From Manduca sexta (Eukaryota > Arthropoda > Insecta > Lepidoptera > Sphingidae), in the NCBI RefSeq assembly GCF_014839805.1, contig NC_051123.1, forward strand, positions 9,840,727 through 9,904,726: a stretch of 64,000 bases of DNA. The letters are read 5' to 3'. Positions 48,064-60,187 of this stretch are shown piece after piece. The stretch's first letter is position 1. Each line of letters opens with the position of its first letter. The notes beneath the pieces were generated by a model. That model saw only the letters and a list, made by a program, of their open reading frames with translations. It made no database searches and was not told where the DNA came from. Position numbers and translations under genes: made by a program.

Positions 48064-49899
48064 TATGTCATATATTATTTCTATAGTTGTTTTTTTGTAC
48101 AGGGTAATTTTGATATTGCGTTAATAAATGAAACCACTCATTCGTCTTAATTTCTGCTAATATTGTGCTGAAATTGTGTGCGTGGAATAGTACCTAACAA
48201 TAATTATTTAAAAACTTGGCCCAACATTATTACGGTTATAAAAATATGCCTTTTGTTGGACTATACTGTAATTACAGCTTTAGTGCGGAAAGTAGTCTGT
48301 ATAAAAATGTTATCATAAGAATTATATTTTTTATGCTCCTAAAAGGTAAGGTAATAAAATGAAAACATTAATGTAATTCCGTCCGAATGAAGAATGCTGA
48401 AGTTTTATATTTTTAATCTGAGGTATTTTTCCTGATTCGGTACCTATGTTTGTATTATCTGAATATCGAATGAGGTAACAAAAATAAAACTTACACATCG
48501 TTTATTGTTTGGAAAAATATTTTATACTAATGATTGGTTTAAAGTTTGAATTTATAATATATTATAGTTTTAATATTATATACCAATAAAAAAGATATAC
48601 TTATTTTATAATCTCGGTTACAAATTCGAATCGAATTCTCAATTTAAAAAATATAATAATACTTAATTTAAGGAATTTAGCACAACACCACTAAAAAACA
48701 TTATGATAAAATATTTTCAATTCCAAATTCGAATTTAATTCTGAATTTAAAATTGAAAAAAAAAATTTACGCATTTAGCACAATTGTACTTCAAATATAT
48801 TTACCAACAACATTTCCTTTAAACTACGTACGAACGATTTACAAGAGATTTCCGGGATTAAGTTTAGTTTTAAACTAAAATAGGGAATCGATCCCTGGGG
48901 TTAGGAACGTGTCGGGATAATCGCCGCAATTAGCGGGGCTTTGAAAACGGTAACAAATGTCTGGAACTCTCTGTGAAACGGATTTATTGTGTTAGCAGTT
49001 CATGTACACACTTTGTTTTGTTGTATTGTGTTTATGAAAGTGGAGCGCTGTATTCTAACTTGACGAACAATAACATTTATGTTCGATATTCAAAAATATA
49101 CGTTACTTGTTTAGGACGGAAGTGCGTTCATAACATTTTTTTTAAGAACCAGAATGTAATTTTTAATTGGCTAGGTTTGGAATTTATGGCTATTATTTTT
49201 TTTTCTATTCTCGCATATCCTTCCTTATATCCAATCATCCCCGAATGTACCTAACATTCATAATTCAACTGCGAGTGAAAAAAATAACAAGCAATTATCA
49301 CTTGCTTTTTAGTTACTTATCAGATGATTTAATAGTAATTATCAAAGAAAAACGTTGTTACTACGTAAGACACAACCTAAAGTCCCTATACAATAATAAT
49401 ACCTTATACACGGTGGATTTTTGATTTCGTGTAGAGTAGGCAACTACATTAAACACCTTAAAAAAAGTACAGTCAACAAAAAAGGGGAATTTAAACAAAA
49501 ACCTTTATTTTCTAACTGGACATTTTTTCGAAATCTGTGAGTCTTAATATCTCAAAAAATGCTTGACAAAATAATAAAAGTTTCTTGAAGCTTCCGTGGT
49601 TAGCTGCCATTACTGGCTACTCTCAACAATCCTGTACAGCCCCGTCTAAATACTCCATTCTGTACACCTATTTACAATCCATAATCACGCTATATTCACA
49701 AAAAGATAATTGCAACTCAAACCCCACTTAAGAGGGTTAAATTTAGCAGGGCCACGTCGCTAAAAATAAGGTCGCAGCAGGTCAACCCTGTAAATCTACC
49801 GCCCTTGAACCGCCTTCACTGTAGTCGATATACATCCATCGATGCTGACCAATTAGATCGATTATTACATCACTGTTAACCTAGTTTGTTTATAGATAT
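48064..49899. other. No gene seen; small GC-rich patch
   Basis: AT-rich except 48880-48960, which has CCGCAATTAGCGG, a perfect 4-bp stem around a homeodomain-like AATTA core. No ORF looks coding. Confidence 0.4.
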
Positions 49900-49962
49900 A
49901 GCATGGCCTACTGGATATCTATATATATTATTAAAAAAAAATAAAGCATGGCCTACTGGATA

Positions 49963-50163
49963 CATATTATAAAACAAAGTCTCCTTTTCTGTATGTTATC
50001 GATTTCCTCAAAATCTATTGAACGGATTTTTATGAAATTTGGTAGGGAGATAGTTTAAGACCTTGGAAAGGTTATAGGATTTCTATTCCGGGAAAATATT
50101 ATATAGCGGAACTTTTATCGCGGAAATCTGCTTCACACGGGCGATGCCGCGCGTAAAAGCTAG
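49963..50163 (+). mobile_element. Helitron-like element
   Basis: ATATTATAAAACAAAGTCTCC to GGCGATGCCGCGCGTAAAAG plus CTAG|T. Confidence 0.74.
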
Positions 50164-51111
50164 TTCCTCATAAAACAAATGCTATGTTTATGAGAATGTT
50201 AGACATCGAAATGAAACTAGAAGTCCGTCCCCTGACCATGAAGGTTGCAGTCTTCGAAATTTTCGGTGAAATATAAATTATAAAAGCGATAAAATTCGAA
50301 AATTAATTTTATTTAGATGCCTAATAAGTTTTTTATTGGTTATGATACTAGCTGTACATGGCCAAGTCAAGCGCCGGCATAATTATGTCTAGTGAGGAAT
50401 CTCTCATCATTATCTCCACACTCTGTGTAGGTACCATAAGATGCAATGGAGTCAGTGCTGTGTCAGAATAAAAAAAAATTATACCTCTGCTGTGACTAAA
50501 TAAAAAATAAAAAAGCAGAGTGAAGATAACAAAATATCCACCAAGAACTGTGTCTTGGTTGCCAGAATTATGCCCGTCTGCATAACTTTTCCACACAACG
50601 TTTAAAATGTATTTTTATTAAAAGGTTTATTTCTACGGAACACGGTCCAATGAAAACTTTGGAATCAAACGCCAAATCGATCCTAAATAAATAAAAATAA
50701 AAACATTACCAACCTTTCTAGCAGTCGGCTAAACCATATTACCTACACAATTATTTACAGCAAGTAGTATTACAAAACAAATTAAAAAAATATGCAAATA
50801 ACTTAATTAAAAGTTAAAGATTAACCACATTTTGATTATTTTTAAAGCAAAACAAATTATTTCCATGAATATTTTATTTTATAAAGAGACACGCTGGATT
50901 CGCAGAAAGGGTTGTTAATATTTAAAAATGGCTTGAATTTTTTACAAACTTCTGCTCAACTTCTGACCTCTTTTAACCTTAAAAGGATAAGCAAAAGTGT
51001 AACTGGTGAATCTATTTTTCACTTTGTGTATTTCGTTTCATGATGTGAGAATGAGCCTATCGGCCTTGTCATGTAGTCTTTTAATAGTAATCTATAAATA
51101 ATAGATTTAAG

Positions 51112-51172
51112 ATCTGCAATAGCTTAGTTGGGCATGCAATGGACTGCCGAGACGAATATCCTCATTTCAAGC
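51112..51172 (+). mobile_element. SINE-1, head fragment
   Basis: Only box A (TAGCTTAGTTGG) and adjacent head sequence remain (GGACTGCCGAGACGAAT). It is joined directly to an antisense poly(A)-tailed retroposon end. Confidence 0.7.
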
Positions 51173-51174
51173 CA

Positions 51175-51420
51175 GCCATTTGTAATATATGTTTTGTTTT
51201 CATTGCTATCGAAGGCAGATGAGCTAACGGTCCAACTGATAGAAAATGGTTACTGTTGCCCATTGATGTCGGCAGTACCAGGAAAAAAGCCAAGCTGTTG
51301 CCTACCCTGAAAAACTTTTGAAACCTTGTTTAAAGAAGAAGGTCATAACGCCGAGGAAACGCGGTGGTAGGAACTTCATTCCAGCGCGCAAAAGACCGTG
51401 GTAAAAATGATCTCTGAAAA
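51175..51420 (-). mobile_element. Another poly(A)-tailed non-LTR 3' end (family L)
   Basis: On the minus strand it contains TTTCCTCGGCGTTATGACC, CAGGGTAGGCAACAGCTTGG, GCCGACATCAATGGGCAAC and ends CTCATCTGCCTTCGATAGC before an A-rich tail. The tail module relates it to families A and C. Confidence 0.65.
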
Positions 51421-52061
51421 CAGTGCTGGCAGATAGCATTTCCAATTGTTGTGAATTTTCCTCCAAGAATAATATTTAAATTTAGAATGGCGATTTAAAA
51501 TTAAACACAAAGCCGAATAAATAAATTACAAAATTGATTGCTGGAAATATTGAACATTGGAGTCATTAAGGGTTCGAACGGACGTCTGTTCACGCGTCAA
51601 CCGTTAATCGCTGCGCATATAAAATGACGTGGACGTCAATACACGTACGTGCCTTGGCCTCTTTAGATGTATGGATATAGCATTACATGACGCTCTCTAA
51701 CTTGCGCTTAACAAACCATTTCATTTAATTTTAATTCGTTTCTCAAGACACAGGCTCAGCCTAATTTGAGAACCTCTGGCAATTTTTTTTGTACCTTTCT
51801 TATAGTTAAATAAAGAATTTTCATTTTCATTTTTCATTTATAGCATAATTGTTAGGCCTCGTATGATTCTGTTTTAGTACTGCTTTTCACCTTAAAAACC
51901 GCTAGTATTTTACTGGGCAATATCAGTTAACATCTTGTTAGATGATGAATAAAACGTTCTCAAGACGGTGTAGTGCAATGCGCTTGTCACTCTGAGAAAT
52001 ATCACATAAGATGCTAGTCTCATATTGCTAATTATGGTGGCTGATCGTCACGTTATTGTCA

Positions 52062-52182
52062 TTGCTGGTGGTAGGATATATTTTACCTCCACTCGGATAA
52101 CGACTACAGTGCTCAAGGTGCTAAAACCTGCCATAGTGGATCACGTAAGGGTGTTGCATTTCGGGATCAGCTTGTGTATATA
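52062..52182 (+). mobile_element. Retroposon C, 5' half
   Basis: Starts ATTGCTGGTGGTAGGATAT and breaks at GATCAGCTTGTGTATATA where SINE-1 begins. The missing half lies at 53747. Confidence 0.75.
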
Positions 52183-52509
52183 AGCGGCGATAGCCTAGTT
52201 GGGTGTGGAACGGACTGCCGAGACGAATGTCCGCAGGTTCAAAACCCAAGGGCACACACCTCTGACTTTTCTAAAATCATGTGTGCATTCTTTGTGAATT
52301 TATCGTTCGCTTTAACGGTGAAGGAAAACATCGTGAGGAAACCTGCACATCTGAGAAGTTCTTTATAGGAATTTCGAAGGTGTGTGAAGTCGACCCAATC
52401 CGCACTAGGCCAGCGTGGTGGACTAAGGCCTAATCCCTCTCAGTAGTAGAGGAGGCCCGTGCTCAGCAGTGGGCAAGTATATAATACAGGGCTGATATTA
52501 TTATTATAT
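52183..52509 (+). mobile_element. SINE-1, young copy with 11-bp flanking repeat
   Basis: Nearly identical to the copy at 53407 over its whole length. The flanks read TTGTGTATATA on the left (52172-52182) and TTGTGTTTATA on the right (52511-52521), a target-site duplication with one mismatch. It sits at a break in a retroposon-C copy. Confidence 0.88.
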
Positions 52510-52532
52510 TATTGTGTTTATAGGAGGGACGT

Positions 52533-52640
52533 TATGTCGCATAATGCCCAGTAATTTCTGCTACAATGTCATTCAAACCGGAACACAAGAGTGCATGCAC
52601 ACTGATTGATGGTAGAAATTGAGATGGTTAGACCTACCAT
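52533..52640 (-). mobile_element. Retroposon A, internal fragment
   Basis: Matches the middle of retroposon A (CATTCAAACCGGAACACAAG). It is bounded on the right by the CRE-bearing MITE and on the left by SINE-1. Confidence 0.6.
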
Positions 52641-53006
52641 TCACATAATTCACATAAATATGTACGTTGTATAAATTCTAAAACAGAAAAAATCACTAAA
52701 ATCAGTTGAAAAATATACAAGTCACAAGCCGTTGAAATAAGGTAGTAGGGGTGAGTGTCAAAGAATAGAAAAGGGACGAAATACTTGCATGTGACGTCAT
52801 CGGGAATTACGATATGTGCGAAAGAAAAAGATGGAGTGATATCCCCACTTCGCGCCCACTTCTGCACATAGTTATATTTAAAATATGAATTACTGCCTCA
52901 TTTCTTTTCGAATTTTAACTCTATTTTAAGAGCAGGACTTCTTTTTTGTAATCATTGCTATTGCATATTAAAAATTGCACAAAATCAAAAATAGTCGAAT
53001 ACCCTA
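52640..53006 (-). mobile_element. Family F MITE, reversed older copy
   Basis: Reverse orientation: CAAATGC-like left part, ATGACGTCAC core kept (TGACGTCA at 52792-52799), GTGCGAAAGAAAAAGATG, right end TACCCTA at 53006. The left terminal repeat is lost. Confidence 0.72.
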
Positions 53007-53383
53007 TCGAATGTGAGGCATAATTAAATTGTGTTGATTTTCAAAATCTTATATGAAGTCGTTAAGTCATTTAAGTCCTATAATTTTAGCCATAAAATCC
53101 TTTAAACAAACTACAAACCAGAAAATTAAATGATTAAATTTGCTAAGTATATATGAGTCAATATGGTCAATCATCTGTTCAATTTGGGTGATAGCTTCGA
53201 GCGATACACGGTGAGTGATGGCACCGCGCGATATTACATTCTATCGCGTACCCAATATAATATCGAAAGTGGTTTGCCTGACAAATATTGCCCTAGAAAA
53301 ATGTTAAGCGTTTTTGGTTAGTGGTTAGATCCGCTGTATTGGCTTGAAGTGTGTACTTGGTATATAAGACATGTAATGTATAG

Positions 53384-53746
53384 TAATAAGCGGCGATAGC
53401 CTAATAAGCGGCGATAGCCTGGTTGGGTGTGGAACGGACTGCCGAGACGAATGTCCGCAGGTTCAATTCCCAAGGGCACACACCTCTGACTTTTCTAAAA
53501 AATCATGTGTGTATTCTTTGTGAATTTATCGTTCGCTTTAACGGTGAAGGAAAACATCGTGAGGAAACCTGCACATCTGAGAAGTTCTCTATAGGAATTT
53601 CGAAGGTGTGTGAAGTCTACCAATCCGCACTAGGCCAGCGTGGTGGACTAAGGCCTAATCCCTCTCAGTAGTAGAGGAGGCCCGTGCTCAGCAGTGGGCA
53701 AGTATATAATACGGGGCTGATATTATATTATTATTATTATATCCGG
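53384..53746 (+). mobile_element. SINE-1, young copy with duplicated 5' end
   Basis: Full-length SINE-1 preceded by an exact 18-bp tandem duplication of its start (TAATAAGCGGCGATAGCC at 53384-53401 and 53402-53419). It ends in (ATT)n and runs directly into the 3' half of a retroposon-C copy. Confidence 0.88.
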
Positions 53747-53872
53747 TGGTAACAGGTGGGCATAATTGTGTCGACTGCCGAGGAAAATCATCTCTCGTCA
53801 GTCGACATTCCATTCTACCCCGATTCACTTACCATAAGGTGCAGAGGGGTCACTTTGGCATGCCCATATAAA
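53747..53872 (+). mobile_element. Retroposon C, 3' half
   Basis: Begins at the family position where the 52062 half stops (TATCCGGTGGTAACAGG) and runs to an A tail after GGCATGCCCATAT. Confidence 0.75.
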
Positions 53873-54549
53873 AAAAAACAAATGAGTTTGGCAGTTTTAC
53901 GCTTCTTATAGACACCGAAGTGACACAAACATTTTTAACATTCGTAACACTTTAAGGCCGTTTTTAATGAAATCAGCCAGTGTGTTCATGGACTAGACAT
54001 TGAAGAGATAAACTAAGGAATAGACCACAATACCAACCACGCTGAAGTTAAAGTGTTGTAACATCAAACGAGATGCAGGTAAAATTACTAAAAATTATTT
54101 TGACTATAATTGGAATGAAGAAATTCACCGTCAGTAAGTTTGTTTGTAAGTGTTAATAGCTAGTTACGTACATAAACACGAAGCGCTGTAGCATTCGCAG
54201 ATAATTTGGGGAAGAGCAAATACGAACGCAATTTCCTTTCCTCGCCCAAAACATTTGGGGAGCTTGATGACGTCACAGCTGCGGTTTCTCTATAACCTGT
54301 ATACGTCTTCGCAATTGAATCGTAAATATATTTTCTTATCTTTATAACTGGACTAGATTTGTTTTCAGTCGCTGGTCCGTACGTTTTCGGGATAAAATGA
54401 GTTTATTGCACGCAAGCATAATTCTCTAGTAGTGAAGGAAGTTTTAGAATTAGTTGTGTAGTCTCAGAAATTGCATGTTCATAAAAGGGAACTCTTCACA
54501 AATCATCACGCCTTATCCTCGAAGAGCTAGAGAGAGAGATTTTCTTTTT

Positions 54550-54795
54550 CGTGCACGGCAAAGTTACCCCACTGAAACCTGATGGTAAGTGGAGCAGGGT
54601 CCAACGGAATGTCGACTGACGAGAGATGATTACTCCTCGACAGTCGACATAAATATGCCGGCATGTTGGAACTGGACATAGACAGGCTGATCTGTAACGG
54701 GACACATTTAGCTGGGTCACTATGGCGGGTTTTAATACATGGTCATGGTCGCTATCCGGGTGGATATAAAATATACACTACCACCTGCAAATAAA
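54550..54795 (-). mobile_element. Retroposon C, near-complete
   Basis: Antisense reading from CGTGCACGGCAAAGTTACC to GGATATAAAATATACACTACC. Confidence 0.78.
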
Positions 54796-55404
54796 GTGCA
54801 GCCAAGGTACCTACTCTTCACCACGTGAAGAGCTATCGCTATTTGCAACATCGAGCACAAATTCCAAACTCCGTGCTGACAGAGCAGACAAAAATCCAAC
54901 TTAAGTTTCAATTGTCTAAATACTTTAGAATACATATTTTTCTACATACATCTCTTTTATTATTTTCAAAAAGATATTTCGTAGTACACAAGTGATCCGC
55001 TTGGATTCTGAAATAGAATTCAAAATCTGTATTTGTTATTCAAGATGGGTTTACTTTGCAATTTATTTACGATGCGACATAGACTTCAACCGATGCAGAC
55101 ATAAGCCATGTTTGTTGATGATATATATTGTTCTAACCTGTCTTATAATGTTGAAGTTGCCTCTATTGCATGTGAAAATTAGTTGATTGAATTCTTGGTT
55201 TATTCTGAATTTAATAGTTGTAGGTAGGTTGTTAGACAGTTGGAGGCAAGTCAAGATTTGCCCCTTGCTAGATAAGATACGCTTGATTATATTTATAATG
55301 GGAAAGCATCACCTAGAAACAGATACTAAATTATACGTTTTACTGCAGATTCCTTATTCCTTCCTTGCGATTGAGTAAATTTTTAAAATCCAGTCACAAT
55401 TATT

Positions 55405-55500
55405 GTTTTTGGCTCGTCTCGAGATTCGAACCCAAGACCTCAGCGCGGTTGTTGTACTCGAACCGTGTACGGATTACAACTACACCACTAAGGCAGTCGA
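55405..55500 (-). mobile_element. SINE-2, head fragment
   Basis: Minus-strand GACTGCCTTAGTGGTGTAGT (box A) and GGGTTCGAATCTCGAGAC (box B). The body beyond about 95 bp is not recognisable. Confidence 0.75.
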
Positions 55501-56732
55501 ACTAAGTCAACTTTGTATACACCCTACATGGTCATACCAACGATAACCCCTCGTTAGTTCCTTTGCATGAGGGAGACCTATTTACTTGCCTATTATCATT
55601 ATCATCAGCTATATGAAATTCACTTGCCTATACGGATTTAGACTTACCTACTTGCCCATGATCATCATCATCTTCAGCTATTTGAAATTCACTTGCCTAT
55701 ACGGACTTGCAAGAGAGCTCTGATGTCATCAAAGCTTACATAAAAGTAACACGAAGTCAATACACGTACAATACGTATAAATGTAAATGTGCTGTGTACT
55801 ACAACGCTTCAGTAATCCAATTACAACACTTCTTATGGTTTCAAGACAATGTATGAACATTAGCAATTGGAGCGAAATATTCCACTTACTAAAAGAACTT
55901 GTATTCTTAAGAAAGTTCTAGACGGAAGAGAAAAGAGTATGTGGCGATTATTTGCAAATTATAATAGGTATAGTACTATACAGTGGCGAAGGATATTTTA
56001 CACAACTTATAGGTACTAAAATGATGCATTAATGCAGTCTGGAATTCGTTCTAACGATAATTAGGTTTTAAATAAATACTAAAGGAATCGGGTTATTTGA
56101 ACCCTTTGCCACCGAAATTACGTATTACAAAATGCATAATGCCCACTATTTACACTGGTTTGTACATTTGGCGGGCAACTGTAAAATAAATACCAATAAT
56201 AATAATGAATAATGAAAGAGATTTTTTGGGATAAAAGTGCTGTTTTATATTTTCCTGGGATAAAATGGAGGCTATATTCTAAGTTAGACTACTAGCAATA
56301 CATCGATGAAAACGGTATTCATTTCTATGCAGTAGTTTTTGGGTAATATGTGTACAAACATAGAGACAATCAATAATTCAAAAATCTGTTGTTTTGGCTT
56401 TTGAGATAGATCGGAAGAAGAGATCAGGATCGTTTATTGAAAATGGTGGATAGTCACGAACTTTACTTACGTTATTGTGATTGGAATTTGAATGCACGAT
56501 TACCCGATGTAGCTCCGATGAGCACTAATGGCATTAATTTCACCAAAATTATTTGGAAATAGCGCCATTTAACGCCTTGTTTTGGTGATAATTGCGCTCA
56601 TCGATTGCGCCAATGTCGGACGTTGTTCCATTATTAGAAACCGTTTACTAACCAATGTTTTATGAGATTTGAATACAACAGCTGTTAATTATTAGTATAT
56701 TATTAAATACTAGACTTTGCTCGCCATAAAAT
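55501..56732. other. No gene seen
   Basis: Contains an imperfect direct repeat at about 55610-55700 (CAGCTATATGAAATTCACTTG / CAGCTATTTGAAATTCACTTG, with CCTATACGGA after each) and otherwise AT-rich spacer. Confidence 0.5.
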
Positions 56733-57661
56733 TTAGACATTGAAATTAAATTAGTTTTACGGATTTTATCGCGGTATTTCATGTAATTTTATTTTCGACG
56801 CTTTTTATCATCGTTTTAAATTGTATTTTATTTTTGCGTTTCGAAGACTTCGCAGCGCTTTGTGATCACGAGGCGGGTTGAGGTGTTAATGGTCCGTAAA
56901 GATATGGTTAAAATTATATTACTACAAATAGTTCTAAGGTTATATAGAGCGGATATTGAAGATTGTCATACTAAAATTTAACGTTCATGCGATGGTTACT
57001 CAACCGTAAAATAGGAAAGGACCAATATAAAATACTTCATATTTTCCCTTTCGAGATTAGCACGTTTAAAATGCGAATATTAGCATATTTTCTGTAAATA
57101 TGTTGTTTTTGTATTAATATCTAAGAGTGCTGTGACATCTTGATACTTGAACATTTCAATTAAGAGAACGACATTACCAATTGGTAATAATATTTGGAGC
57201 ACAAATTTGGTTCTGGTGTCCGGTCTGCAACTTACTATACTGTTTAATGTCTTTGCATCTCTATTATAAAGAGTGATTTGTTACTACATCTTTAAGGTTA
57301 GATAGATAAATATTAGTATTATGCCGCTTTAGTATTGATTAAATTGCTTTTGTTTTCTCTTGCTTCTTCTGCAATAATTGAATATTGTAATTTTCATTGT
57401 TATTATTTTACTAACGCTGTTTATTACAATGTCTATTCTGATAGCATTATTACAAACCTTAATGGTTTCTCTATGTACGTTCGCTACTTCCTTTAGCATC
57501 TTAAATAAATTGATAAAAAATCTACGTTCAATTTTGAATTATATAAATTTTAAGTTTAAACAGTAGTTGTTTTTGGTCCGATCTACGCAGAAAGAGCTCA
57601 CAATGTCTTGAAGTTAAAACCGCGATAAAACCCGTAAAATTATTTTAATTTCATTCTAATT
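56733..57661. mobile_element. TIR element of about 0.93 kb (family E)
   Basis: The left arm from 56733 (TTAGACATTGAAATTAAATT...TTTTATCGCGGT) is matched in inverse by 57616-57661 (AACCGCGATAAAACCCG...ATTTCATTCTAATT). The arm sequence also occurs in short palindromic MITEs elsewhere here. The interior has no convincing transposase ORF. Confidence 0.65.
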
Positions 57662-58570
57662 GTTATATTGGATACAAATTTTTGCTCGAGGCTCTGAACG
57701 AACTGTTTCCCTAAAATTCCAATCATGGATTTTTAGGGCAAAAAATAGCACACTCAAATTAAGGAATTTGTCAATGTACAGTTCCTTCAAATCCTTTATA
57801 ATTCCAGCACAAAACATGACAAAATAATACATCTAGACCTCTACAAACCCGTGCACCAAGATCTTAAGATGGAACGATATTTTCACGATGTTTTCGCTTC
57901 AAAGCCGACTCAACCGCTTACAAAGGTGCCCTTGGCCAAGTTGTATCCACTTTTATTCTGCGTCTTTAGAATTCAGCCATCTGGCAGGTGATGTTGTCTG
58001 ACCTACTATTGATCTCGGAGTGAAACTCCGTCAGATTTCATTTTATATTAAATGACGTCTTGGAATGGGGATGTTTACGAACTGACTGTTGCGGGGCAAA
58101 TTAATGTGTTCTACCATTGAAGAATAAAGGTATTATTATTTATTTGTATCTTTGAATATCAAGTTGCTTTGATGCATCTTCCATCTTATTCATCTCTATC
58201 CTCTAAGGTTGACTGAGAGAGAATATCTTTGGCATTAAGTTCAGCTATAAACATTTATATGATGTGTACAAAGACAAATAAATGAAAATCGGTTTATCGT
58301 GGAGCAAAATAAAATAAAATCTTATAGACTTTAAAAAGCAAGGAGGTAACGGGAAATAAAAAAAAATATGTTTTAATGTGATTTCTTCATTTGCGGACCG
58401 ATAAAAATATAATTTGCACACATTCAAAATTCAACTATTTTCCTCCTTGTTACACTTAATGTGTGTAGTGATAGTATAATATTCAATATTCCAAAAAGTT
58501 GACTAGCAAATAGCAACAGGAAAGCCTAGCTGTAATTTCCGGAATCATCAAAGTATCCCCTCTGTAAACT
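57662..58570. other. No gene seen
   Basis: Spacer between the TIR element and the hAT element. It is moderately GC-rich at 57880-58080 with no coding frame that I trust. Confidence 0.4.
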
Positions 58571-58578
58571 GTTCTTAG

Positions 58579-59283
58579 CAGGGATGCTATGGAGCTCCGT
58601 AACCGTAACCGAAACTATCGGATATCCGAAATAAAAATATATCCATAACCGTAACCGTATCCGTTAAAAAAGTTTCGGATAAGTTACGGATAATATGTTC
58701 CGTCAGATTTTTGTTTCACCGCTCACACGCCATCTTGTATAAGTTTGTTTGTAATTTTTTGTCATAACATAATCTCATTCATAAATAGTATTTTTTATTT
58801 AGAAGTAGGTACTTATTTAATAAAGTGAAGAAATAGTGGTGTGTTACGTACTAAATTTATTTATAAGGACAAAATGCGTCCAAAGTGTGTACTTCAATTT
58901 GGACATTTTTTTATCAATTAGAAGGTAATTTTGCAAAATGTAAACAGTGTGATAAAAACTTTTTACGGAAGGAGGTGTCACCACTTCACTGAAACTTCAT
59001 CTCAAATTAAAACACAGAGGTTTTCCGAACACCCACGTACCCCAATTAGTTCATCGATAATTAATAATCGACGATGACGACGAACCGTTAGTAATCGTCA
59101 CCCTACTGTATTACATAATATTTTTATTTTACTTTAATCTAATATCCGTAACCGAAACTATCCGAAACTGACGGATAATCCGAAATAATTACATATCCGT
59201 AACCGTATCCGTAACCGATATAATTTAATTCCTATATCCATATCCGTATCCATATCCGAAATTTCATATCCATAACATCCCTG
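58579..59283 (+). mobile_element. hAT transposon, 705 bp, with 8-bp target duplications
   Basis: Starts CAGGGATGCTATGGA and ends TCCATAACATCCCTG-like (terminal CAGGGATG, inverted). It is flanked on both sides by GTTCTTAG (58571-58578 and 59284-59291), a perfect 8-bp duplication as hAT elements make. Subterminal regions are packed with repeats of CCGTAACCG/TATCCG in both orientations. Inside, 58930-59030 encodes in two frames CKQCDKNF and LKLHLKLKH: the C..C and H....H of a BED zinc finger as found at the start of hAT transposases. A frameshift separates the halves and the catalytic region is absent, so it is a non-autonomous derivative. Confidence 0.9.
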
Positions 59284-59908
59284 GTTCTTAGTATCCAATC
59301 CAGAATGGATATACTCAGAAACTGTTTGTGTATTCTTTCTCTCTATTTTAACAGGATTCCATAACAGCGCATTCAAACTTCTCGAGTCGTCAACAACGTT
59401 TTCCCTTATTTTAGTTATTGGTTTACGTAGTTTGCGTAGCCGCCTTTCTATAAAGTCCCTTTTGAGGGCTTCTTCAGCCTATATTGTGAATAGGTCTCCA
59501 CCCAATTTTTAGGCCTCTTGCATTGCTAGCCATGTCGTTCTACCCAGGATAGTTCTCAACCTCCTTTTGGATATATCTTGATATCCTAAAATCTGTTCAT
59601 AAACCTACACTATTTTTATTTAACTTTCCATGTCTCGATGAACTCTAGATAACGCACACCTACGACTAAAACATCGCACTGACAAAAATCAAAACACACC
59701 ACGAATGTAGACGATACTTCCATACAATACATTACAAAAAAATATCAAAATCCGTCCGTATACCAAACATTTGGCGCAAAATATAGCGGCGACATGGTTT
59801 TTCGACATGTTATTGAGAATCTTTCGGATTATATTCAAAAAGGGCGAAGATGTGGGAAGAATACGATATCATTTGCACCCATTGGTGAAGACGATTGGCT
59901 ACATGTGT

Positions 59909-60187
59909 ATTTTTTTTATTGCTTTGAATGACGAGACGAGCTTGCCGTTCGCCTGATGGTAAGTGATACGACCGCCCGCCCATAAACAGTAGAAACACCA
60001 TCCAACACCTTGAATTACAAAGTATTGTTTGGTATTCCACTGCGTTCGCCATCTTGAGACATGACATGTTATGTCTCATTATGTCCAGGAACACAATAGT
60101 GACACACTGCTGCTCGGCGGCAGAAATAGACATTGCGGTGATACCTACCCAGGCGGACTCTCACATATGAGGGACCTACCACCAGTA
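59909..60187 (-). mobile_element. Retroposon A copy with internal deletion
   Basis: Both ends are intact: CTGGTGGTAGGTCCCTCA at the start and GGCAAGCTCGTCTCGTC plus an A tail at the end. About 30 bp are lost near 60085. Confidence 0.78.

Noticed and set aside
53423..53671. ORFs within SINE-1 copies (82 aa here, 90 and 110 aa at 2555-2999)
   Set aside because: They are shadows of a conserved SINE body, which is non-coding.
57378..57566. Hydrophobic 62-aa ORF starting MNIVIFIV
   Set aside because: AT-rich DNA gives Ile/Phe/Leu-rich frames by chance; it lies inside a TIR element with no support for translation.
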